Source: Candidatus Roizmanbacteria bacterium RIFCSPLOWO2_01_FULL_44_13
Lineage (GTDB): Bacteria; Patescibacteriota; Microgenomatia; UBA1406; GWC2-37-13
Direction of reading: 5' to 3'
DNA: 7,518 bases
Assembly (NCBI GenBank): GCA_001789855.1
Contig: MGAT01000011.1
Coordinates: 1 to 7,518 of the forward strand
The notes beneath the pieces were generated by a model. It saw only the letters and a program-made list of their open reading frames with translations. It made no database searches and was not told the DNA's origin. The translations under genes and the position numbers were made by a program. Each line of letters starts with the position of its first letter. Position 1 is the stretch's first letter. Below, piece after piece: positions 1-5,688 of the stretch.

Positions 1-661
1 TCATTGCCTTTTGGAAATCGCCGGAGTCGTCCTTCTTGGGTTCTTCGCCCGGCTTGACGATTTCTTTTGTCGGGGCTGCTGGAGCCGGCATGGTTGCTTG
101 GGCCTGAAGATACTGCAGGAGGGCGGTCACCGCCGGAATCAAAAGATAATACCACTGCCCAGACGCCTTGGGAGTGGTCGCCAGATTGATCCCCAAGAAC
201 ATCGGGTCGACCGTGGTGATCTTCAAAAAAGACGCGTACAAAACGTTGTTGATCGCGGCAATTGCTTTAACTCCCTGGCCGTTGGTCAGAAACAGCGACA
301 GCGTTTGGTACAAAGCGATGAAAACCGGAATCTGAATGATCATAAAAAGACAGCCCGAAGTCGGATTGATGCCGGCTTGCTGATAGAGTTTCATCTGTTC
401 GGCTTGGAGAGTTTTTTTGTCGTCTTTGTGCTTTGTCGACAGGTGGTCGAGGTGCGGCTTTAACTCGGCCATCTTTTTCGCGGTTTCAATCTGTTTTTTG
501 AAAAAAGGATTAAATAAACCACGGATCAAAACCGTGAGTCCTATGATGGCAAAGCCAAAAGCACCCGGAATTTTTATCAACAAGAATCCTTTATAAAGAA
601 GGACGAGCAAATTTAGAATCGGAAAAACAAATAGTGTGTTAAAAAAATTTGGTTGCAACAT
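1..661 (-). CDS. yidC: YidC/Oxa1-family membrane protein insertase (C-terminus beyond window)
   Basis: This gene inserts and folds proteins in the cytoplasmic membrane, alone or with Sec. The frame is open from ATG at 661 to the left edge, giving 220 codons. The start MLQPNFFNTL is followed by an N-terminal hydrophobic stretch (about 10-28) and TM1 (about 33-52) ending in LTVLIRGLFNPFFKKQ. Arg47 matches the groove arginine that YidC needs for substrate contact. A charged cytoplasmic hairpin (about 55-95) leads to the family signature GINPTSGCLFMIIQIPVFIA (residues 97-116); the usual GCLP reads GCLF here. TM4 (YYLLIPAVTALLQYL, from 171) is followed by a Pro/Lys/Asp-rich linker (192-217). The final helices, roughly 60 residues in the family, should lie off the left edge. 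There is no signal peptide or large periplasmic domain, so it is the short Gram-positive/CPR type. It starts 4 bases after rpmH. A purine-rich AGGAGGAGA (678-686 on the complement) inside rpmH is rather far from the ATG, so translation is probably coupled to rpmH. Confidence 0.93.
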   Translation of the reverse strand, partial: MLQPNFFNTLFVFPILNLLVLLYKGFLLIKIPGAFGFAIIGLTVLIRGLFNPFFKKQIETAKKMAELKPHLDHLSTKHKDDKKTLQAEQMKLYQQAGINPTSGCLFMIIQIPVFIALYQTLSLFLTNGQGVKAIAAINNVLYASFLKITTVDPMFLGINLATTPKASGQWYYLLIPAVTALLQYLQAQATMPAPAAPTKEIVKPGEEPKKDDSGDFQKAM

Positions 662-665
662 AGTG

Positions 666-800
666 TCAGACTGCTAATCTCCTCCTGCCTTTGAGCCGTC
701 GTCTTTTTAAAACTTTTCTGCCGTCATGGCTTTTCATTCTGACGAGAAATCCGTGCTTTGTTCCTCTTTTACTCTTTTTTGGTTGCCAGGTTCTTTTCAT
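666..800 (-). CDS. rpmH: 50S ribosomal protein L34
   Basis: A 44-codon gene for the small, extremely basic L34 protein of the large ribosomal subunit. The protein begins [20 protein letters not shown] and ends [18 protein letters not shown]. The L34 hallmarks MKRT(Y/W)QP, THGF-like KHGFLVRM and the GRKVL.RRR.KGR(K/R)RL tail are all present, and the length is typical (44-46). The ATG at 798-800 shares an ATGA with the valS stop (TGA at 797-799), which points to translational coupling. Its own TGA is 4 bases before yidC. In many bacteria rnpA sits between rpmH and yidC; here there is no room for it. Upstream bases GAAAGAA give only a weak Shine-Dalgarno match, consistent with coupling. Confidence 0.96.
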   Translation of the reverse strand: MKRTWQPKKSKRGTKHGFLVRMKSHDGRKVLKRRRLKGRRRLAV

Positions 801-3001
801 AGTGATTCTTTCAATATCGAGCTCGTCTCTCCTTCAAATACCTTCCAAACTGCCTCGGTGAGGAATGGAATGAAAGGGTGGAGCATCTTTAAATTCTCCA
901 AATAAATACTTTCCAAACTTTTACGAGCTTCAATATTACCATTTATTACTCCATCTTTCAATTGTTCAATATAATAGTCGGCGAAACGGTGCCAAATGAA
1001 TTCATAAACCAACCCGAGTGCCCGGGAGAAATGGTAACCGTCCATCAATTTTAAATATTTTTTCTTTTCTTCTTTGAATTCTTTTTTTAACGCGGCGAGT
1101 TTGTCATTCTGAGCCGAAGGCGAAGAATCTAGCGAAGCGTTTTGCCTGTTCATCCAAATAAACCTTCCTATGTTCCAAATCTTGTTGGTGAAGTTTCTCA
1201 TCCCGATAACTTTTGCCTCGGTCAGTGGAATATTGCTCCCGGGGCTCGTGCCAAAAATGAGGGATGCCCTAAAGGCATCGGCACCGTAACGATCGACCAA
1301 ATCTATCGGGTTAATGACGTTGCCCTTGCTCTTGCTCATTTTCTGGCCTTTGGCGTCGACCACCTTGCTCCATAGGTAAACCAGCTTAAATGGGATCTCT
1401 TTTTTAATATACAAAGAAAACATAATCATTCGCGAAACCCAGAAAGGCAAAATGTCGGCCAAGGTTCCCATCACATCCGTCGGGAACCTGGTTTTGTATT
1501 CGTCTTCCTTTAAAGTCACCAGCGGCCACTGCCCCGAAGAGAACCATGTGTCGAAGGTATCCGTTTCCTGGATCCATTCGCCTTCTTTCGGTTCCTCAAC
1601 CGAAACCACATACCGGACCGGGTCTTTTGTGTAATTATGTACGGTCATTTGCTGCAACCCTGTTTTAATTTCGGTCAGAGTATAACCTTGATTTTTTAAT
1701 TCTTTGACGGTTCCTTTTTTAAACTCTCCTTTTTTGTCAATAAAGCTCAACCAAATCCTGTTTTCATTTCCAGAAAGCAAATACCAAACCGGGATTCTGA
1801 TTCCCCAGGCGATCTGGCGGCTGATCGGCCAGTCGTGCATTACTTCCAGCCATTGGAGGATTTGTTTTTTAAACCGCTTGGGAAAAAACTTTACTTTTTC
1901 TTTATTGATCGCGGCGATGACGGGCTTTTTGAGGTCTTTTACCTTGATAAACCAATTCGGTATTATAGTTGGTTCCAAATCCCGACCGCATTTGTAACAA
2001 ACCGTCACCGCGTGCTTGTAATTTTCGTCGATTTTTTCGATTAATCCTTTCTTTTTCAAATCCTCGACTACTTTCTCCCTCGCCTGCTTCACCTTGAGTC
2101 CGGCGTAAGGGCCGGTTAGTTCGTTCAACCGGCCGTCAATATTAATGATTCTTTTTATTTCTAAATTGTGGCGCTTGCCCGCTTCGAAGTCATTCGGGTC
2201 GTGAGCCGGGGTTATCTTTACGACACCAGTGCCGAATTTCATATCAACCATCTCGTCGGCAACCACCTTGATCTTGAACTTACCCAATAATCCAACGACC
2301 TCGATTTCTTGACCGACCCATTTCTTATAACGTTTGTCTTTTGGGTGGACCGCGACCGCGGTGTCTCCAAACTTGGTTTCCGGGCGAACCGTCGCCAAAA
2401 CAAACGGCCCGTATTTCAGGTAATATAAGGGGTCGACTCGTTCGACGTGGACGGTTTCCAACTCCGAAAGCGAGGTGCCGCAGTGCGTGCAGTAATTGAC
2501 GATATATTCGTCTTTATAGATGTAGCCTTCTTTCTCCATTTTTTTGAAAGTGGCAATGACGGTTTCCAAGACGTGTTTGTCCAGGGTAAAAACGCTTCTC
2601 CCCCAGTCGGCCAAAAAACCCAATCTCTTAAATTGTCCGTAAATCAAGCCGGAGTTTTCTTTCACAAACTTGAATATGTTGTCGTATAAATCCTGGCGGC
2701 TGAAGTCAAATCTAGACTTGCCCTGTTTGGCAAGATGTTTTTCATAGACGAACTGCGTTTCAAATCCGGCGTGGTCGGTGCCCGGAATCCAGAGCGATGC
2801 ATAACCCCTCAATCTTTTATAACGGATAAAAATGTCTTCGACGGTGTACATGCCGTGCCCGGCGTGGAGAGACGCGTTGGCATTCGGGGGCGGCATGAGA
2901 ATGGTAAACGGCTTGCCCTTTGCGCTCGTTAATCGCCCGTTTTTTTCCCACGATTTATAGACTTTTTCTTCAATTATTTGTGGTTGAAATTTCGAATCCA
3001 T
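797..3001 (-). CDS. valS: valyl-tRNA synthetase (short form)
   Basis: Class I synthetase that charges tRNA-Val in the cytoplasm. From ATG 3001 it is 734 residues. It has the HIGH-type motif HAGH (46-49) within [13 protein letters not shown], the ValRS-typical GTDHAG, and an editing (CP1) domain at roughly 200-330 with [16 protein letters not shown] and [33 protein letters not shown] and KMSKS (554-558, in [10 protein letters not shown]) follow, then an anticodon-binding domain from about 600. Two CxxC pairs (Cys171/174 and Cys335/338) suggest zinc sites, as in archaeal-like and many CPR enzymes. It ends right after [12 protein letters not shown].. and lacks the C-terminal coiled-coil arm of typical ValRS (about 880-950 aa). 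An in-frame alternative ATG at 3019 adds six codons (MTGVAH) but lies inside a repeat element, so 3001 is preferred; neither start has a good Shine-Dalgarno. Residues 621-633 ([13 protein letters not shown]) are encoded by a repeat copy. It is the first gene of valS-rpmH-yidC. Confidence 0.95.
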   Translation of the reverse strand: MDSKFQPQIIEEKVYKSWEKNGRLTSAKGKPFTILMPPPNANASLHAGHGMYTVEDIFIRYKRLRGYASLWIPGTDHAGFETQFVYEKHLAKQGKSRFDFSRQDLYDNIFKFVKENSGLIYGQFKRLGFLADWGRSVFTLDKHVLETVIATFKKMEKEGYIYKDEYIVNYCTHCGTSLSELETVHVERVDPLYYLKYGPFVLATVRPETKFGDTAVAVHPKDKRYKKWVGQEIEVVGLLGKFKIKVVADEMVDMKFGTGVVKITPAHDPNDFEAGKRHNLEIKRIINIDGRLNELTGPYAGLKVKQAREKVVEDLKKKGLIEKIDENYKHAVTVCYKCGRDLEPTIIPNWFIKVKDLKKPVIAAINKEKVKFFPKRFKKQILQWLEVMHDWPISRQIAWGIRIPVWYLLSGNENRIWLSFIDKKGEFKKGTVKELKNQGYTLTEIKTGLQQMTVHNYTKDPVRYVVSVEEPKEGEWIQETDTFDTWFSSGQWPLVTLKEDEYKTRFPTDVMGTLADILPFWVSRMIMFSLYIKKEIPFKLVYLWSKVVDAKGQKMSKSKGNVINPIDLVDRYGADAFRASLIFGTSPGSNIPLTEAKVIGMRNFTNKIWNIGRFIWMNRQNASLDSSPSAQNDKLAALKKEFKEEKKKYLKLMDGYHFSRALGLVYEFIWHRFADYYIEQLKDGVINGNIEARKSLESIYLENLKMLHPFIPFLTEAVWKVFEGETSSILKESL
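1103..1141. repeat. Half copy of GTCATTCTGAGC palindromic repeat, translated inside valS
   Basis: On the plus strand the copy starts GTCATTCTGAGCC and contains GAATCTAGCGAAGCGT (1125-1140). That 16-mer is identical to the complement of 3055-3070 in the intergenic copy, and the flanking GTCATTC.GAGC also matches. The valS frame reads through it without stops as [13 protein letters not shown] (residues 621-633 of 734). This is a linker just after the first helix of the anticodon-binding domain, a position that could tolerate extra residues. The shared sequence is directly visible; that it is an insertion relative to relatives is inferred. Confidence 0.75.
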
Positions 3002-3014
3002 ATGGGCGACCCCC

Positions 3015-3090
3015 GTCATCCTGAGGGAGCGGAGCGACCGAAGGATCTAAAATTACGCTTCGCTAGATTCCTCGCTACGCTCGGAATGAC
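3015..3090. repeat. Full palindromic repeat in the valS leader
   Basis: A 76-base element bounded by GTCATCCTGAG on the left and CTCGGAATGAC on the right. The arms are imperfect inverted repeats. The left arm carries GGAGCGGAGCGACCGAAGGATCTA and, in complement, the right arm reads GTCATTCCGAGCGTAGCGAG followed by GAATCTA. The centre is AAATTACGCTTCGC. It sits between the divergent promoters and the valS ATG at 3001, so it would be transcribed as a long hairpin in the valS leader. The in-frame ATG at 3019 belongs to the left terminus of the element. Similar GTCAT(T/C)C(T/C)GAG... repeats are widely dispersed in bacterial genomes. Confidence 0.85.
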
Positions 3091-3106
3091 AAAGGGAACG
3101 CTTTTT

Positions 3107-3112
3107 ATTATA
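3107..3112 (-). promoter_or_regulatory. Possible -10 box for valS-rpmH-yidC
   Basis: The complement reads TATAAT at 3112-3107. Transcription from about 3100 would give a leader of roughly 100 bases, most of it the palindromic repeat 3015-3090. No convincing -35 box is seen, and no closer -10 occurs in the GC-rich repeat. The box overlaps the opposite-strand TATAAT of the DUF2298 gene. Confidence 0.4.
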
Positions 3113-3116
3113 TAAT
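3111..3116 (+). promoter_or_regulatory. -10 box for the DUF2298 gene, near-leaderless
   Basis: A perfect TATAAT ends 8 bases before the ATG at 3125, so transcription would begin at or within a base or two of the start codon. A weak -35 candidate, ATGACA (3086-3091), is supplied by the end of the repeat element, with a 19-base spacer. No Shine-Dalgarno sequence is present, as expected for a leaderless mRNA. Confidence 0.55.
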
Positions 3117-3124
3117 ATTTTCTT

Positions 3125-5212
3125 ATGGATTGGCTTTTCGCTTCGCTCAATTATTACATTTACATTCTTGTCGTTGGAGTCGCGTTTTTCCCTTTGGCGC
3201 GAAGGATTTTTTCCCGATTTTCCTTTGATTCGGGCTACCCGTTTGCCAAAGTCTTGGCGATTCTTCTTGTCAGCTACGCGACGTATGTTTTAGGAACTTT
3301 AAAGATCCTGCCGTTTGCCAGGTGGAGCATTTTTTTGACGATTGGAATTTTTGCCCTGATAAATTATTTAATCTTCGAGCGGAGTCGAGAAAAGTTCTCG
3401 ACGAGCTCAAACTATAAACTGTTATCCGTAATCATTTTTGAAGAGTTTCTTTTTCTAATATCTTTCCTGTTTTGGGCATTTGTCAGGAGTCAGGAACCGT
3501 CGATCCAGTCTCTGGAAAAATTCATGGACTTCGGCTTCATGAATTCAATTTTAAGAAGCGATTACTTTCCTCCGGCCGACATTTGGTATGCCCCCCTGCC
3601 AATAAACTACTATTATTTCGGCCACCTGACCGGGGCGTTTTTGATCAGGTTAACCGGCGTTGTCCCGGCTGTCGGATACAACCTGATCCTGGCGACAATA
3701 TTTGGGCTGGCCGTCACTCAGGTTTTTTCCCTAATTGCTAATATTATTATGACTTACCAGCCTAAAATAAAAAGGGCTCTCCTGATTATTTTCGGGCTTT
3801 TAGGCGCTTTTATTGTCAATCTCGGGGGTAATTTGCACACTATCTATGTTTTCACGCGGGGCTATCCGAATGAAAGCACGCCGACCCCTTTCTGGCAAAT
3901 TCTCTCGGGCTACAATCCTTTACAATACTGGTATCCGAACGCCACCCGGTTTATCCCATTTACCATCCACGAATTCCCCTCTTATTCATACGTCGTTGCC
4001 GATTTACACGGCCACGTTTTCGACATTCCGTTTGTCCTTTTGACCTTGGGTATTCTTTTTTTAATTTTTACCGGCAAGTGGTCCTGGAAGTGGCCGGTAT
4101 TTCTCGGATTCCTCACCGCCGTCCACTACATGACCAACGCCTTTGACGGGCCGATCTATATTCTTCTGGCGGTTTTGGTTCTGTTTTTCCTCTTAAAATG
4201 GAGTTTGAGATTTATTTTCAGCCTGGTAATTATTTTTGTCTCTTTTATTGTCTTTTCTCTGCCTTTTTCCTCGCATTTCACTCCTTTTATTTCCGGCATT
4301 GGCCTAAACTGCGCGCCCAATTTTTTGCTCGATCTGGGCCGGATCGGGCCGTTCCTTTTTGAAAGAGGCAATTGTCAGGCTTCGCCTTTCTGGATGCTCT
4401 TTATCCTCTGGGGATTTTTCTGGATTAGCTTTGTTTTGTTTATTTTTGCCAGGAGCAAAGCGACCAAGCAGATTCAATCCCTGGACAAGTTTTTCCTAAT
4501 CCTTTTCTCATTCGGAACATTTCTCATTATTATTCCCGAGTTTTTCTACATCAAAGACATCTACCCGGCTCATTTCCGGGCCAACACCATGTTCAAGCTC
4601 GGCTACCAGGCTTTTATGATGATGGGGATCGCCTCGACCGTGACTTTTTTCAAAATAAAGGAGCTAAAAATCAAGTGGAAAAGGGTTCTGTTGACCGGAA
4701 TTTGGATTTTTTTCGCCTTTTTTGTCGTCATCTATCCGATTTTTTCCATCCCTTCTTATTACGGTGCTCTCGATAGAACACCAAACTTGGACGGCGCCAA
4801 TTGGTTTACTACAAGCTATCCAGAAGACCGGGAAATCGTCGACTATCTCAACGCCGAGGTATTCGGCCAACCGGTGATTTTGGAGGCGCAGGGCGACTCC
4901 TACACCGACTACGAAAGAATCTCGGCTTTTACCGGTTTGCCGACCGTTGCCGGTTGGTGGGTTCACGAATGGTTGTGGCGCGGATCATCAGATGTCGTCG
5001 GCGAGAGAATCCCCGAAGTCTCGGCGTTGTATGAGTCAAATAGTATTGAAGAAACTACTTCCTTGATTGAAAAATATCAAATAAAATATGTGATAATTTC
5101 GCGATTGGAACGCCAAAAATACCCAAATTTAAACGAAGAAAAATTTTCAAAAATCGGGCGACTTCTCTTGCGGTCAACTAATGGGTTTGGAGCCTTGTAT
5201 CAAGTAAATTAA
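3125..5212 (+). CDS. DUF2298 (Chlor_Arch_YYY) polytopic membrane protein, possible GT-C-type glycosyltransferase
   Basis: A 695-residue integral membrane protein with roughly 14 hydrophobic segments from about residue 7 to 545, then a soluble C-terminal part (about 545-695). The family-naming motif is NYYYFGH (161-167), preceded by DYFPPADIWYAPLPI. Other family-like blocks are SYVVADLHGHVFDIPF (D293-H297), HYMTNAFDGP, and FRANTMFKLGYQ (from 484). The C-terminal blocks are PEDREIVDYLN, ILEAQGDSYTDYERIS (D591) and GLPTVAGWWVHEWLWRG. These match the DUF2298/TIGR03662 family of archaea, Chloroflexi and CPR bacteria. The biochemical function is unproven. Many membrane helices with acidic loop motifs and a C-terminal soluble domain resemble GT-C lipid-linked sugar transferases, and glycosyltransferase genes lie nearby; that role is inference. 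Two inter-helix loops (84-95 and 442-455) carry sequence resembling dispersed DNA repeats. It is probably monocistronic, with a promoter 8 bases upstream and a terminator just downstream. Confidence 0.9.
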   Translation: MDWLFASLNYYIYILVVGVAFFPLARRIFSRFSFDSGYPFAKVLAILLVSYATYVLGTLKILPFARWSIFLTIGIFALINYLIFERSREKFSTSSNYKLLSVIIFEEFLFLISFLFWAFVRSQEPSIQSLEKFMDFGFMNSILRSDYFPPADIWYAPLPINYYYFGHLTGAFLIRLTGVVPAVGYNLILATIFGLAVTQVFSLIANIIMTYQPKIKRALLIIFGLLGAFIVNLGGNLHTIYVFTRGYPNESTPTPFWQILSGYNPLQYWYPNATRFIPFTIHEFPSYSYVVADLHGHVFDIPFVLLTLGILFLIFTGKWSWKWPVFLGFLTAVHYMTNAFDGPIYILLAVLVLFFLLKWSLRFIFSLVIIFVSFIVFSLPFSSHFTPFISGIGLNCAPNFLLDLGRIGPFLFERGNCQASPFWMLFILWGFFWISFVLFIFARSKATKQIQSLDKFFLILFSFGTFLIIIPEFFYIKDIYPAHFRANTMFKLGYQAFMMMGIASTVTFFKIKELKIKWKRVLLTGIWIFFAFFVVIYPIFSIPSYYGALDRTPNLDGANWFTTSYPEDREIVDYLNAEVFGQPVILEAQGDSYTDYERISAFTGLPTVAGWWVHEWLWRGSSDVVGERIPEVSALYESNSIEETTSLIEKYQIKYVIISRLERQKYPNLNEEKFSKIGRLLLRSTNGFGALYQVN
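3374..3408. repeat. Repeat-like inverted sequence inside the DUF2298 gene
   Basis: TTCGAGCGGAGTCGAGAA is followed after AAG by TTCTCGACGAGCTC, an imperfect inverted pair. The first arm resembles the common dispersed bacterial repeat variant with GAGCGGAGTCGAGA. It is read in frame as FERSREKFSTSS (residues 84-95), a hydrophilic loop between predicted helices 3 and 4. Being short and imperfect, it could be ordinary coding sequence. Confidence 0.4.
4451..4470. repeat. AGGAGCAAAGCGACCAAGCA repeat fragment inside the DUF2298 gene
   Basis: This 20-mer is nearly the core of a very common dispersed bacterial repeat (the GCGAGGAGCGAAGCGACGAAGCAATCTC type, recalled from general knowledge). It is read in frame as RSKATKQ within FARSKATKQIQSLDK (about 441-455), a loop between two predicted membrane helices. 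Translated copies of this repeat type in other proteins characteristically read RSEATKQ, which supports a repeat origin. Confidence 0.5.
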
Positions 5213-5222
5213 CTATTACAAA

Positions 5223-5259
5223 AAAATGCCTTCGTCGTATTGACAAAGGCATTTTCTTC
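5223..5259. terminator. Bidirectional rho-independent terminator
   Basis: A perfect 10-bp stem AAAATGCCTT (5223-5232) / AAGGCATTTT (5246-5255) is extended inward by GTC/GAC after one mismatch, with loop GTATT. On the plus strand it is followed by TTTTCTTCT and ends the DUF2298 transcript 10 bases after its stop. On the minus strand it runs into TTTTTTTGT, so it can also end transcription of the convergent 50-codon gene. Confidence 0.85.
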
Positions 5260-5266
5260 TGTTAAT

Positions 5267-5345
5267 GTATTAGGCAGAGCATTACTACTCGTCGTTCCCT
5301 TTATACGAGCGGTAGTGATGCTCTAATTTTTTGGCTGCCTATTAC
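5267..5345. repeat. Nested palindromic unit with internal hairpin and T-run
   Basis: Outer arms GTATTAGGCAG (5267-5277) and CTGCCTATTAC (5335-5345) are inverted repeats with one mismatch. Inside lies a long hairpin: AGAGCATTACTACTCGT (5276-5292) against ACGAGCGGTAGTGATGCTCT (5305-5324), with a 3-base bulge and a loop of 12 bases. AATTTTTTGG follows on the plus strand, so the inner hairpin can act as a second terminator. The inner and outer stems share two bases, so they may compete. The right arm contains the stop codon of the 50-codon minus-strand gene. It could be a backup terminator, a small structured RNA or a palindromic mobile element. Confidence 0.6.
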
Positions 5346-5494
5346 AGGTGATACAACTGAATCGGAATCCTTAAATTCTTCTTCGTTAGTTTTTTAAACT
5401 GATCGGCGACAAAATCAATCAACTCGTTTTGACTCCTTGCCCTTTCTCGATAAGGGTTGGTTTTGGGCTTCTGGGAAACGATAATTTTCTTCAT
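5342..5494 (-). CDS. Small basic protein of unknown function (50 aa)
   Basis: The product runs from MKKIIVSQKPKTNPYRERAR to a C-terminal KKLTKKNLRIPIQLYHL and is rich in Lys and Arg, with no membrane segment or signal peptide. A central stretch (about 21-35, SQNELIDFVADQFKK) could form an amphipathic helix. I do not recognise the family. The frame opens further upstream (ATG at 5548), but that would run through the promoter. ATG 5494 lies 6 bases from a TATATT -10 with TTGACA at 17-base spacing, which fixes the start and implies a leaderless mRNA. The terminator at 5223-5255 works in this direction as well. Promoter, start and terminator together make this a likely real gene despite its size. 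Charge suggests possible nucleic-acid binding, which is only inference. Confidence 0.65.
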   Translation of the reverse strand: MKKIIVSQKPKTNPYRERARSQNELIDFVADQFKKLTKKNLRIPIQLYHL

Positions 5495-5500
5495 AATCCA

Positions 5501-5529
5501 AATATAAAGGACTCGATGGTATTTGTCAA
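5501..5529 (-). promoter_or_regulatory. Near-consensus sigma-70-type promoter, leaderless
   Basis: On the complement, TTGACA (5529-5524) is followed after exactly 17 bases by TATATT (5506-5501), and the ATG begins at 5494. The expected transcription start, about 7 bases after the -10, coincides with the ATG. This is the best promoter in the window. Confidence 0.75.
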
Positions 5530-5546
5530 GACCTATATAAATATTC

Positions 5547-5578
5547 ATATAGTCTATAGGATAGCCTATAGATTATAT
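5547..5578. repeat. 14-bp inverted repeat upstream of the small-gene promoter
   Basis: ATATAGTCTATAGG (5547-5560) and CCTATAGATTATAT (5565-5578) pair over 13 of 14 positions around ATAG. The dyad starts 18 bases upstream of the -35 of the minus-strand gene. It could be a protein-binding operator or a hairpin. No T-run follows on either strand, so a terminator is unlikely. Confidence 0.6.
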
Positions 5579-5586
5579 TAAGAGTT

Positions 5587-5608
5587 TTGGCCTATTATAA
5601 TAAGCCAA
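5587..5608. promoter_or_regulatory. 22-base operator-like palindrome
   Basis: TTGGCCTATTA (5587-5597) followed by TAATAAGCCAA (5598-5608) is palindromic at 20 of 22 positions. The centre, ATTATAAT, contains TATAAT on both strands. The symmetry is typical of a dimeric repressor site; no regulator is encoded in the window. The function is unproven. Confidence 0.45.
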
Positions 5609-5614
5609 TAAAAG

Positions 5615-5635
5615 TTATACAAATTGTGTGGATAA
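5615..5635. promoter_or_regulatory. DnaA-box pair (one perfect, one near match)
   Basis: The complement of 5627-5635 is TTATCCACA, the consensus DnaA box. Three bases away, in opposite orientation, TTATACAAA (5615-5623) differs from TTATNCACA at one position. Both lie at the edge of the AT-rich stretch 5495-5625. Two boxes alone do not make an origin, and no dnaA gene is present here. They could also be DnaA-responsive regulatory sites for the flanking genes, or chance. Confidence 0.4.
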
Positions 5636-5646
5636 CTGCGAAACCC

Positions 5647-5672
5647 GTCATCCCGAGCCCGTCGAGGGATCT
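5647..5672. repeat. Half copy of the GTCAT..CGAG repeat before the EEP gene
   Basis: GTCATCCCGAGCCCGTCGAG followed by GGATCT has the same termini as the left arm of the element at 3015 (GTCATCCTGAG...GGATCT) with a shorter middle. It ends 5 bases before the TATAAT of the downstream gene. Read through, it gives the RHPEPVEGS peptide typical of this repeat type. Confidence 0.7.
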
Positions 5673-5677
5673 TACGA

Positions 5678-5683
5678 TATAAT
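5678..5683 (+). promoter_or_regulatory. -10 box for the EEP-fold gene, leaderless
   Basis: A perfect TATAAT ends 5 bases before the ATG at 5689, so the transcript would start at the ATG. No -35 consensus is seen; the corresponding position falls in the repeat half copy at 5647-5672. No Shine-Dalgarno is present. Confidence 0.5.
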
Positions 5684-5688
5684 ATGTC

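Noticed and set aside
11..463. 150-codon plus-strand open frame opposite yidC
   Set aside because: Shadow of yidC: the product has no recognisable family features while the opposite strand shows full YidC motifs.
730..755. TCATTCTGACGAGAAATCC inside rpmH resembling the repeat
   Set aside because: It encodes conserved L34 residues (GFLVRMK), so the likeness is coincidental.
3002..3019. Upstream valS start at 3019
   Set aside because: The ATG is part of the repeat terminus, has no Shine-Dalgarno, and the added MTGVAH resembles nothing in the family.
3001..3106. T-box-like leader for valS
   Set aside because: The leader is explained by the palindromic repeat; no T-box sequence or terminator T-run is visible.
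3127..3152. CGCTTCGCTCA at the start of the DUF2298 gene as a repeat fragment
   Set aside because: Only about 11 bases match, with no palindrome; it encodes the plausible N-terminus FASLNYY.
5495..5688. Calling this region a replication origin
   Set aside because: Only one perfect and one near DnaA box, no dnaA gene, and no strand-skew calculation; kept as a finding only.
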